Source of the DNA: Mesonia sp. | GTDB taxonomy: Bacteria > Bacteroidota > Bacteroidia > Flavobacteriales > Flavobacteriaceae | Reading direction: 5' to 3' | Length of the DNA: 64,000 bases | Assembly: GCA_012964435.1 (NCBI GenBank) | Contig: DTTX01000026.1 | Span: 1 to 64,000, forward strand | Part shown: piece after piece, positions 26,318-34,349 of the stretch | How the letters are laid out: every line of letters begins with the position of its first letter | Position numbering within the stretch: position 1 is the first letter of the stretch | Program-made: the position numbers and the translations under genes | Notes under the pieces: generated by a model | Seen by the model: only the letters and a program-made list of their open reading frames with translations | What the model was told of the DNA's origin: nothing | The model's database searches: none

Positions 26318-28237
26318 ATGAAAAAAGCAATTAAAAACTTATCTATTTTATTCTCATTATTGATTATGGGATTAGCTATTACCAGCTGTAGTAGCGATGA
26401 CGACTCGACCTCGAGTGATGACGGAGGAAGTTCTGCTGCAGAACTTAATGGTTCAATTACAGAAGATATGATGTTAGATGCTTCAGTTACATATAACTTA
26501 ACAGGTACATTTAGCGTTGAAGAAGGAGCAACTTTAACAATTCCAGCAGGAACTAGAATTAATACAGGAGTTGGTACAGATGTCTATATGGTTGTTCAAA
26601 AAGGAGCACAAATTGATATTCAAGGTACTGCATCTAATCCAGTAGTTATGAAACCAACTACCGAAGGACAATGGGGTGGTCTTTTACTTTTAGGTGATGC
26701 AACAACTACCGCAGGTGAAAATGCAACTGCAGAAGTTGGAGGTCTTATTTACGGTGGATCTAACGATGCAGATAACTCAGGTTCTATTCAATATTTAGTT
26801 ATCGAGCAATCAGGTGCTCAAATTAATGCAGACTCTCAATATAATGGGTTAACCTTATATGCTGTTGGTTCTGGTACTAGCATTAATCACGTTGCAATCA
26901 TTAATGGTACAGATGACGGTATCGAATTTTTCGGTGGTACTGTAAATGCTTCTAACATATATGTAGAGAATTTAGAAGATGATGCGATCGATTGGACAGA
27001 AGGTTGGAATGGTACATTAACAAATACTTATGTCTTGCATACAGAGGCTGGTTTTTCTACTGCAATAGAAGCTGATGGTTTTAACAACAATCCAACAATT
27101 AATAATTTTACAGCTGTTTCTCAAGCTGGAGGGATCGCTTTACAGTTTAAAGCTGAATCTGGCGCAACGATTACAGGATTATCTCTAAATGGTTACGAAA
27201 CTCCGGTAGATATGGCTAACGATGGTCCATTATCTAACATTAGCATTAATGGATCTGTAGCTAATCTAGAAAGCACTTATACAGGACCAGCAACAGTTAA
27301 TTTATCTCAATTTGACTGGGTTGCAAACGCAGCAAACGATAATATTTTAAATGGTTCTATCACATCTGATGTTACTTTAGATGCTTCTGTAACCTACAGC
27401 TTAGAAGGAATTTTAAGTGTTGAAAATGGAGCTTCATTAACTATACCTGCAGGAACACAAATCCTTACAGGAGTTGGTACAGATGTTTACATCGCAGTAC
27501 AAAAAGGGGGGCAAATTTTTATCGAAGGAACAGAAGATGCTCCTGTAGTTATGGAACCTGCAACTGAAGGAACTTGGGGTGGTTTATTACTATTAGGGGA
27601 TGCAACAACTACCGCAGGTGAAAATGCAACTGCAGAAGTTGGAGGTCTTATCTATGGTGGTACAAATGACACAGACAACTCTGGTTCTATTGAATATTTA
27701 GTAATAAAGCAATCTGGAGCTCAAATTAATGCAGACTCTCAATATAATGGGTTAACACTTTACGCTGTTGGTTCTGAAACTTATATTAGTAATATCGCAT
27801 TTATCGGAGGTCAAGATGATGGTGTTGAATTTTTTGGAGGTACTGTAAGTGCTTCAAATGTATATGTTGAAGATTTAGAAGATGACGCTATAGATTGGAC
27901 AGAAGGTTGGAATGGTACATTAACAAACACCTATGTCCTTCACACACAAGCAGGTTTTTCTACTGCATTAGAAGCGGATGGTTTTAACAACAATCCAACT
28001 ATCACAAACTTTACCGCAGTTTCTCAAGCAGGAGAAGGTAAAGCTCTTCAATTTAAAGCAGAGTCAGGTGCAACAATTACAGGATTATCACTAACTGGTT
28101 ATAATACCACTATCGATATGGCTAACGATGGACCTTTATCTAACGTTCAAATTGAAGGAGAAGATGCAGACCCTAGTATGTCTTATGATAATGATGCAAC
28201 TGTTGAAGTTTCAATGTTTGATTGGAGAAATAACTAA
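26318..28237 (+). CDS. Surface lipoprotein made of two beta-helix repeats
   Basis: A 639-residue lipoprotein. The lipobox ITSC has Cys24, followed by SSDDD, which resembles flavobacterial surface-export signals. The mature part is two copies of about 300 residues (roughly 44-340 and 345-639) offset by 301 codons. Each has LTIPAGT, GGLLLLGDATTT, GGLIYGG, DDGIEFFGG and EDDAIDWTEGWNGTLT, suggesting a right-handed beta-helix with acidic ligand loops. Parts are identical in DNA, including silent sites. It probably acts with the receptor upstream as a binding protein. Similar proteins are sometimes misnamed multidrug transporter. Confidence 0.75.
   Translation: MKKAIKNLSILFSLLIMGLAITSCSSDDDSTSSDDGGSSAAELNGSITEDMMLDASVTYNLTGTFSVEEGATLTIPAGTRINTGVGTDVYMVVQKGAQIDIQGTASNPVVMKPTTEGQWGGLLLLGDATTTAGENATAEVGGLIYGGSNDADNSGSIQYLVIEQSGAQINADSQYNGLTLYAVGSGTSINHVAIINGTDDGIEFFGGTVNASNIYVENLEDDAIDWTEGWNGTLTNTYVLHTEAGFSTAIEADGFNNNPTINNFTAVSQAGGIALQFKAESGATITGLSLNGYETPVDMANDGPLSNISINGSVANLESTYTGPATVNLSQFDWVANAANDNILNGSITSDVTLDASVTYSLEGILSVENGASLTIPAGTQILTGVGTDVYIAVQKGGQIFIEGTEDAPVVMEPATEGTWGGLLLLGDATTTAGENATAEVGGLIYGGTNDTDNSGSIEYLVIKQSGAQINADSQYNGLTLYAVGSETYISNIAFIGGQDDGVEFFGGTVSASNVYVEDLEDDAIDWTEGWNGTLTNTYVLHTQAGFSTALEADGFNNNPTITNFTAVSQAGEGKALQFKAESGATITGLSLTGYNTTIDMANDGPLSNVQIEGEDADPSMSYDNDATVEVSMFDWRNN
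26663..28130 (+). repeat. Internal 903-bp direct duplication in the lipoprotein gene
   Basis: Identical blocks recur at an offset of 903 bases. One runs GATGCAACAACTACCGCAGG onwards for about 50 bases, near 26696 and 27599. Others cover GCAGACTCTCAATATAATGG (near 26828) and GATTGGACAGAAGGTTGGAA (near 26990). Between blocks the copies differ. Confidence 0.8.
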
Positions 28238-28262
28238 TTCTCTTTTTTTAAATTATAATTTT

Positions 28263-28290
28263 AAAAGCCACCTAAAGAGGTGGCTTTTTT
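28263..28290 (+). terminator. Terminator after the beta-helix lipoprotein
   Basis: AAAAGCCACC pairs with GGTGGCTTTT and six T end the hairpin. It closes the TonB receptor-lipoprotein transcript. Confidence 0.9.
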
Positions 28291-28353
28291 ATAACTAAAA
28301 GTTAATTATATAGAGATATTTATAATTTAGCTTAACTAATTATACTCTTTCGT

Positions 28354-28361
28354 TATATTTG
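28354..28361 (+). promoter_or_regulatory. -7 box of the T9SS-secreted protein gene
   Basis: TATATTTG, perfect TAnnTTTG, 27 bases before the ATG. No TAACA register like that upstream of the receptor is seen. Confidence 0.65.
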
Positions 28362-28388
28362 CAAAACACATTAAATATATAGTTAATT

Positions 28389-30173
28389 ATGAAAAAAATT
28401 ACTTTATTGTTTGCCTTAATGATTTCTATGATCTCATTTGGTCAAACCCCAATCATTACTATGATTTCAGATGGTGACTGCTCTGGAGGAACTCCAAAAG
28501 TCGTTGAGCTTTATGCTCAAGGAACAGTAGATTTTTCAAATTATTCAATCGTAAAATCTGCAAACGGTGGTGAATTCTCTAGTGACTTCAACCTAACAGA
28601 TTTAGGAGTTGTTACAGATGATTTTGTTTATATCTACAAAGATGGTGAAACTGAAGGCGGAGCATCTATCTTTGCTGCAGAATATCCATCAGCAACAAAT
28701 ACTTTATCTACAACTTCAGACGCAGTAAACTTTAACGGTGATGATGCGATTAGATTAGTTTTAGATAGCGACTCTTCTGTAATCGATCAATACGGAAACG
28801 AGGAAGATGGAACCGGAACACCTTGGGAATACAAAGACGGTTATGCTAAAAGAAATAACGGGACTACTCCTAATGGAACATTCGTAGTTACAGACTGGAC
28901 ATTTAGCAACGATGCCTTAAACGGTGAGGGTAATTGCCAGAGTGGAACTAACTTTGAAGACATTATCAATATAGGAACATATGAAGCTACCAGTCAAGGT
29001 GGCGATGCTGCTTTACTTATAACAGCTCCTGCAGATAATATGACATATTCTCCAAACACTTCAGAAGTAACAGTTGAATTTGCAATTTCAAACTTTACAA
29101 TTTCTTCAAGCGCAACAGAAGCAAATGGTGATGGTTACGTACAATACAGTACTGATAATGGAGCAACATATATCAATAAATTTGACGCAGAAGATATTAT
29201 ACTTGCAGATTTAGATGCTGGAGATTATACCGTAATGATCCAATTAGTAGATAATAATGGTGATGTTTTAGATCCTGCTGTCGAAGATATGGTATCATTT
29301 TCAATAGCTATGGCAACTCAAGTAACCTCTATAACTGAATTAAGAGCAGATGTTGAAACAAACGGTGTTGGTTCTTATTACGAAATCACAGGAAACTCTT
29401 TAGTAACTTGGACGGATGGTTACAACAATAGAAGATGGATCCAAGACGAAACTGTTTCTGGAATTTTAATTTTTGATCAAGATGAGGTTATCGATGGCGA
29501 TGCTTATACTGCCGGAGATATGGTTTCAGGTTTAGTTGGTTATACTGTAGACTACAATGGTGTTTTACAATTTGTACCTTCAGAAGATGCGGGTACTATT
29601 GAGTCATCAGGGAACACAGTAACTCCACAAGTAATTACAGTTGCAGAATTTGCAGCTAACTATGAAGATTATGAGTCTGAGTATATTGCTTTTGAAAATG
29701 TAACTATTAACGATTCTGATGAAGAAGATGCAGATGGTACTTTTCAAACGGGAACAAACTACCCAGTTGTTAGCGGTTCTGACGAAACTGAAATGAGAAC
29801 AGATTTTTATGGTGCAGATTATATTGGTGAAATGATTCCTTCAGCTCCAACTACAATTACTGCCGTGGCTGGAGAATTTAACGGTAATCACCAAGTTTTC
29901 GCTACAGACGTAAATGCTACTTTAGCTGCAGATAACTTTACTGCTTCTATGTTTACACTTTACCCTAATCCAACTTCTAACGGTACTGTTGCAATTCAAA
30001 CAGAAACTAGTGGAGCGGTAAACGTTGAGATCTACAACTTATTAGGTAAAAGAGCTTTAACTGCTAAAAATGTGAACGGCAACCTTAATGTTTCTACATT
30101 AAACGCTGGTGTTTACTTAGTAAAAGTAACTCAAAACGGAGTTTCTTCAACTAAAAAATTAATTGTAAAATAA
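28389..30173 (+). CDS. T9SS-secreted protein with lamin-tail and OB-fold domains
   Basis: A 594-residue exported protein. The signal peptide ends at SFGQ (19). Residues 20-195 look like a lamin-tail domain (VVELYAQGTVDFSNYSI, DAIRLVLD). Residues 205-305 are an Ig/Fn3-like spacer. Residues 310-515 resemble DUF5689 with an OB-like fold (RRWIQDETVSGILIFDQDEV, GDMVSGLVGYTVDY). Residues 520-594 are a type A sorting tail (LYPNPTSNGTV ... VYLVKVTQNG). Lamin-tail and OB domains often accompany secreted nucleases, but no nuclease domain is visible here. It follows the receptor-lipoprotein pair but has its own promoter. Confidence 0.82.
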   Translation: MKKITLLFALMISMISFGQTPIITMISDGDCSGGTPKVVELYAQGTVDFSNYSIVKSANGGEFSSDFNLTDLGVVTDDFVYIYKDGETEGGASIFAAEYPSATNTLSTTSDAVNFNGDDAIRLVLDSDSSVIDQYGNEEDGTGTPWEYKDGYAKRNNGTTPNGTFVVTDWTFSNDALNGEGNCQSGTNFEDIINIGTYEATSQGGDAALLITAPADNMTYSPNTSEVTVEFAISNFTISSSATEANGDGYVQYSTDNGATYINKFDAEDIILADLDAGDYTVMIQLVDNNGDVLDPAVEDMVSFSIAMATQVTSITELRADVETNGVGSYYEITGNSLVTWTDGYNNRRWIQDETVSGILIFDQDEVIDGDAYTAGDMVSGLVGYTVDYNGVLQFVPSEDAGTIESSGNTVTPQVITVAEFAANYEDYESEYIAFENVTINDSDEEDADGTFQTGTNYPVVSGSDETEMRTDFYGADYIGEMIPSAPTTITAVAGEFNGNHQVFATDVNATLAADNFTASMFTLYPNPTSNGTVAIQTETSGAVNVEIYNLLGKRALTAKNVNGNLNVSTLNAGVYLVKVTQNGVSSTKKLIVK

Positions 30174-30193
30174 GTTTACAATCTTTAATATTC

Positions 30194-30220
30194 AAAGCGC
30201 CCCATGGAGGGCGCTTTTTT
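30194..30220 (+). terminator. Terminator of the T9SS protein gene
   Basis: AAAGCGCCC pairs with GGGCGCTTT and six T follow. Confidence 0.92.
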
Positions 30221-30227
30221 ATTTTCT

Positions 30228-30235
30228 TATTTTTG
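30228..30235 (+). promoter_or_regulatory. -7 box of the LuxE-like gene
   Basis: TATTTTTG, perfect TAnnTTTG, lying between the preceding terminator and the ATG at 30254. It overlaps the TTG at 30233, which rules out that codon as the start. Confidence 0.75.
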
Positions 30236-30253
30236 CTGAAATTTTACGATCCC

Positions 30254-31234
30254 ATGAAATTAGAAGAACAACTTTTCAATATTCAAAATGAAGCTGACTT
30301 TTTAAAAGTGAGTCTTCAGGTTTTTCAATTTCAATATCAACATAGCGAGGTGTATCGCAAGTTTTGTGATTTACTGAATACAAAACCTCAACAAGTAACT
30401 AGTTTAAAAGAAATTCCGTTTTTACCAATTGAATTCTTTAAAACTCATCGAGTGCTTTCTTCCGCAGAAAAAATTGAAGAAACATTTACCAGTAGCGGTA
30501 CTACCGGAAATCTTACCAGCAAACATCTGGTAACCGATTTAAAACTGTACGAACAAAGCTTTATCAATGCTTTTGGAGGTTTTTACGGACCGATCGAAGA
30601 TTATGTAACCTTAGCTTTATTACCTGCCTATTTAGAGCGTAAAGGCTCTTCATTAATCTATATGGCCAACTACTTCATCGATCATAGCAAACACCCAGAA
30701 AGCGGTTTTTATTTAGATGAATTAGATCAGCTTGCGTCGCTTCTGCTTCAACTAGAAAAAGAAAAGAAAAAAGTACTGCTCATCGGTGTTTCGTTTGCTT
30801 TATTAGATTTAGTAGAACAACACCAATTCAATTTAAAAAATACGGTTATCATGGAAACCGGCGGAATGAAAGGTCGCCGAAAAGAAATGATTCGAAAAGA
30901 ACTTCATCAAATTTTAAAAGAAGGATTTGGCGTTGAAAAAATTCATTCTGAATACGGAATGACCGAACTTCTTTCTCAGGCCTATTCTCAAGGCAACGGT
31001 ATTTTTAATTGCCCAAAACATATGAGCTTCTTACTCCGCGATACCGAAGACGCTCTTTCTTATGTTGAAGATGGTAAAACCGGCGGAATTAACGTGATCG
31101 ATCTAGCAAACCTAAATTCTTGCTCATTTATCGCTACTCAAGACCTCGGAAAAAAAATTAACACAAATGCCTACGAAATACTGGGAAGGTTTGATAACAG
31201 TGACATTAGAGGCTGTAATTTGATGGTCTTATAA
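30254..31234 (+). CDS. LuxE-like acyl-protein synthetase
   Basis: A 326-residue protein of the ANL superfamily branch that contains LuxE and PaaK-like enzymes. The phosphate-binding loop is TSSGTTGN near residue 84, and HSEYGMTELLSQAYS near 236 is the adenylation motif. These enzymes activate a carboxylic acid with ATP and pass it to a carrier or cysteine. No luciferase or reductase partner is nearby; it stands alone between a terminator and tyrS. Its substrate is unknown. Confidence 0.85.
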   Translation: MKLEEQLFNIQNEADFLKVSLQVFQFQYQHSEVYRKFCDLLNTKPQQVTSLKEIPFLPIEFFKTHRVLSSAEKIEETFTSSGTTGNLTSKHLVTDLKLYEQSFINAFGGFYGPIEDYVTLALLPAYLERKGSSLIYMANYFIDHSKHPESGFYLDELDQLASLLLQLEKEKKKVLLIGVSFALLDLVEQHQFNLKNTVIMETGGMKGRRKEMIRKELHQILKEGFGVEKIHSEYGMTELLSQAYSQGNGIFNCPKHMSFLLRDTEDALSYVEDGKTGGINVIDLANLNSCSFIATQDLGKKINTNAYEILGRFDNSDIRGCNLMVL

Positions 31235-31263
31235 CTTAACATTCGTTATTTTTATGTTAAGTT
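31233..31263. terminator. Hairpin at the end of the LuxE-like gene
   Basis: A perfect 10-bp stem, AACTTAACAT with ATGTTAAGTT, begins inside the stop codon. There is no T run, so its role in termination is uncertain. Confidence 0.5.
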
Positions 31264-31350
31264 GAAATTTATCTGTAATTAAAACGCATTTACTTCGTCT
31301 TATTAAGTGCTAAGATGAAGTTTTTTCATAATAGATTGGTTAGTTATTTA

Positions 31351-31378
31351 GAAAGCCCGGTGTGATGACCGGGCTTTC
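31351..31378. terminator. Hairpin between convergent genes
   Basis: GAAAGCCCGG pairs with CCGGGCTTTC around an 8-base loop. It lies between the LuxE-like gene and tyrS. The T runs are weak on both sides. Confidence 0.7.
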
Positions 31379-31401
31379 GCATTTTATGAAGTAAAGAAAA
31401 T

Positions 31402-32697
31402 CTAAACCGCTTTAATAATGTACGTGTTTTTCTTTCCTTTATTGATGATTACATATTTACCGTTTATTAAATCTGCTTCAGTAATCGCGTAATCTTCTTT
31501 TACTTTTTCTTTATTCACAGCAACTGAATTTGCTTTTAAAGCTCTTCTCGCTTCCCCGTTACTTGGTAAAAAATCGGTTTCAGCAGCAAGTGCTCCGATC
31601 ATATCTAAACCGGCAACGATCTTTGCTTTTTCAACTTCTGCTTGTGGTACGCCATCAAAAACATCTAAGAAAGTTTTTTCATCTAAACCTTTTAAATCTT
31701 CTGCGGTACTTTTACCAAACAATACATTCGAAGCCTTAATAGCATTTTCCAGATCATCTTTAGAATGTACCATTTCTGTAAGTTCTTCTGCTAAACGTTT
31801 TTGTAACAGTCGCGCGTGTGGAGCTTCGTTATGCTCTGCGATCAAGCTTTCAATCTCTTCTTTTTCAATAAAAGTGAAAATCTTAATAAACTTTTCTGCA
31901 TCTTCATCACTTGTATTGATCCAGTATTGGTAAAATTTGTAAGGTGAAGTTTTCTCTGGATCTAACCAAACATTACCTCCTTCTGATTTACCAAATTTAC
32001 TTCCGTCTGCTTTCGTGATTAATGGCGAAGTTAATGCGAAACCTTTACCACCGCCAATTCGACGAATTAATTCTGTTCCGGTAGTGATATTTCCCCACTG
32101 GTCACTACCTCCCATTTGTAACGTACAATTTGCAGCTCTATATAAGTGAAGAAAATCGTATCCCTGTACCAATTGGTAGGTAAACTCGGTAAAACTCATC
32201 CCTTCATTTGCTTCTGAAGAAAGACGTTTTTTCACAGAGTCTTTCGCCATCATATAATTTACGGTAATATGCTTCCCAACGTCTCTAATAAACTCTAAGA
32301 ACGAAAAATCTTTCATCCAATCGTAATTATTCACCAAAACAGCTCCGTTTTCTTCTTTTCCGGAGAAATCTAAAAACTTAGAAAGTTGTTGTTTTACTCC
32401 GTTTTGGTTTTTACGTAGGGTTTCTTCATCTAATAAATTACGCTCTTGTGATTTTCCGGTAGGGTCGCCAATCATTCCTGTAGCTCCGCCAATAAGCGCG
32501 TAAGGTTTATGACCACATCGTTGAAAATGCGCCAATACCATAATAGGCACCAAACTACCAATGTGTAAAGAATCTGAAGTAGGATCGAAACCAATATAGG
32601 CAGAACGCATCGCTTCTTGTAAATGCTCTTCGGTTCCCGGCATTACATCGTGTAACATTCCTCTCCACTGTAACTCTTCAACAAAATTTTTGGCCAT
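31402..32697 (-). CDS. tyrS: Tyrosyl-tRNA synthetase
   Basis: A 431-residue class I synthetase. The HIGH-type motif is HIGS at 45-48 and the KMSKS-type motif is KFGKS near 236. The tyrosine pocket text [11 protein letters not shown] is present, and a C-terminal S4 RNA-binding domain covers the last 70 residues ([17 protein letters not shown]). It charges tRNA-Tyr. The ATG at 32697 gives the usual [13 protein letters not shown] start. Confidence 0.97.
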   Translation of the reverse strand: MAKNFVEELQWRGMLHDVMPGTEEHLQEAMRSAYIGFDPTSDSLHIGSLVPIMVLAHFQRCGHKPYALIGGATGMIGDPTGKSQERNLLDEETLRKNQNGVKQQLSKFLDFSGKEENGAVLVNNYDWMKDFSFLEFIRDVGKHITVNYMMAKDSVKKRLSSEANEGMSFTEFTYQLVQGYDFLHLYRAANCTLQMGGSDQWGNITTGTELIRRIGGGKGFALTSPLITKADGSKFGKSEGGNVWLDPEKTSPYKFYQYWINTSDEDAEKFIKIFTFIEKEEIESLIAEHNEAPHARLLQKRLAEELTEMVHSKDDLENAIKASNVLFGKSTAEDLKGLDEKTFLDVFDGVPQAEVEKAKIVAGLDMIGALAAETDFLPSNGEARRALKANSVAVNKEKVKEDYAITEADLINGKYVIINKGKKNTYIIKAV

Positions 32698-32850
32698 TTT
32701 TTTAGGTCTTTACAATTATTCTTTTTGATTTTGAATTAAAATTGAATCTAAAAATATTCTTACTCAAAATTCAATTTTACTTACGAATTGACAAAGATAG
32801 GAGAAACTAAAAATTTTCCTATTCCTAAAAGCTTGAAACTATTTAAATTT

Positions 32851-32858
32851 TATCTTTA
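32851..32858 (+). promoter_or_regulatory. -7 box close to the epimerase start
   Basis: TATCTTTA, one mismatch from TAnnTTTG, ends 4 bases before the ATG at 32863. A leaderless or near-leaderless message is expected. Confidence 0.5.
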
Positions 32859-32862
32859 CACT

Positions 32863-33873
32863 ATGATTTTAGTAACAGGCGCGACCGGTTTAGTGGGTTC
32901 TCATCTTTTGGTTGAATTACTTCAGCAAGATGAAAAAATTAGGGCTTTATACCGAACCGAAGAAAAAATTAAAGCTACCCAAAAAATTATTAAGTTTAAA
33001 TTAGGAGATAATGCCGAGCAACTTTTTTCTAAAATCGAATGGGTACAAACCGACATTACTTGTATTCCTGAATTAGAAGATGCTTTTAAAGACATTGATT
33101 ACGTTTACCATTGCGCCGGTTATATTTCTTACAATCCCAAAGACTACAAACTTCTTCGGAAAATAAATATTGAAGGAACCGCTAACGTAGTGAATATTGC
33201 GTTAAGTACAAACATTAAAAAGTTTTGCCACGTAAGTTCGATCGCAGCTTTGGGAAGTGAACTTAATCATAAAAAAATCACAGAAAGTTCTCCGCGAAAC
33301 AATGAAGCTGAACACGATAATTATTCGATCTCTAAATACGGAGCAGAAATGGAAGTTTGGCGCGCTGCGCAAGAAGGTTTACCGGTAATCATTGTAAATC
33401 CCGGAGTAATTATTGGTGCCGGAAATTTTAATACCGGTAGCGGAAAGTTATTTAGCAAAGTAAATAAAAACCTATCTTACTATCCTCCTTTGATGACCGG
33501 TTTTGTAGCTGCTGAAGATGTTGCTAAAGCCATGCTGAAGCTCATGAAAAGTGAGATTGTAAACGAACGTTTTATTCTCGTTTCAGAAAACACTTCATTT
33601 AAAGAAGTTCTTGCAGAAATTGCTCAAGCCTTAGGAAAACCTATCCCTAAAAAACAATTGCAACCTTGGATGGTTTTTGTAGGTTGGTTGGTACAGTATA
33701 TAGGCAGAAAACTCTTCAACACTAATCAAGAAATCACCAAAAACTCTATTAAAGGAGCTTTTGGCAAATCTTATTATGATCATTCTTTAATTAAAGAAAA
33801 GATTGGTTTTGAGTTTACCTCGATCAAAAAATCTATTGAAGAAACCGCAATTTATTTTAAGAAAGTGAATTAA
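32863..33873 (+). CDS. NAD-dependent epimerase/dehydratase family protein
   Basis: A 336-residue short-chain dehydrogenase of the extended type. It opens MILVTGATGLVGSHLL, giving the Rossmann GxxGxxG loop, and the catalytic YxxxK is YSISK near residue 157. The substrate is not known; relatives include dihydroflavonol-reductase-like enzymes. An upstream ATG-free extension to 32788 lacks family character and precedes the promoter box, so 32863 is chosen. The stop codon overlaps that of the opposing gene by 4 bases. Confidence 0.85.
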   Translation: MILVTGATGLVGSHLLVELLQQDEKIRALYRTEEKIKATQKIIKFKLGDNAEQLFSKIEWVQTDITCIPELEDAFKDIDYVYHCAGYISYNPKDYKLLRKINIEGTANVVNIALSTNIKKFCHVSSIAALGSELNHKKITESSPRNNEAEHDNYSISKYGAEMEVWRAAQEGLPVIIVNPGVIIGAGNFNTGSGKLFSKVNKNLSYYPPLMTGFVAAEDVAKAMLKLMKSEIVNERFILVSENTSFKEVLAEIAQALGKPIPKKQLQPWMVFVGWLVQYIGRKLFNTNQEITKNSIKGAFGKSYYDHSLIKEKIGFEFTSIKKSIEETAIYFKKVN

Positions 33874-34349
33874 GAACGAGTATCCTCTTTTAAAATAGAA
33901 GTGGTTGACTTGAATACCGGTTTTTTATCACCTTCTTCCTTAGGCTCAATCTCTTTTTTTAGCTCTGCCTTTTTGTTTTTTTTCTCCTTTTTTTCAGCTT
34001 CTACTAAAGAATCTAATTCTTTTTTTTCAGCTTCTAAACGATCTTGTACTTCACTGTAAATTCTTTCGTTTGTCTTAAAATCTTCAGCATAATATTCAAC
34101 ACTATTCACAAATTGAAGACTATCGATCTTATATTTTTCAAAAATAAGTTCTTTGGTTTTTACTTCTCGCTTTTCATACTCAATAGAAGAAAATCCTTCT
34201 GCAGCATCTAATTTTAAAAGATCGGTTAGCACATCGATCATTTTATCTTCAGCGATTAGATTTTCTGGTTTTTCAGCATGATCTACGTTTTGACAAGCTG
34301 CAAAAACGAGCAATATAAATGAAAAAAGTATGTAAGCTGATTTCTTCAT
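33870..34349 (-). CDS. DUF4296 lipoprotein
   Basis: A 159-residue lipoprotein with lipobox FAACQN (Cys about 19). The domain recognised as DUF4296 has MIDVLTDLLKLDAAEG near 37-52 and EKYKIDSLQFVNSVEYY near 72-88. The C-terminal third is a charged Lys/Glu coiled stretch. It begins at the base where the dihydroorotase gene ends, so the two are probably co-transcribed. Function unknown. Confidence 0.85.
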   Translation of the reverse strand: MKKSAYILFSFILLVFAACQNVDHAEKPENLIAEDKMIDVLTDLLKLDAAEGFSSIEYEKREVKTKELIFEKYKIDSLQFVNSVEYYAEDFKTNERIYSEVQDRLEAEKKELDSLVEAEKKEKKNKKAELKKEIEPKEEGDKKPVFKSTTSILKEDTRS

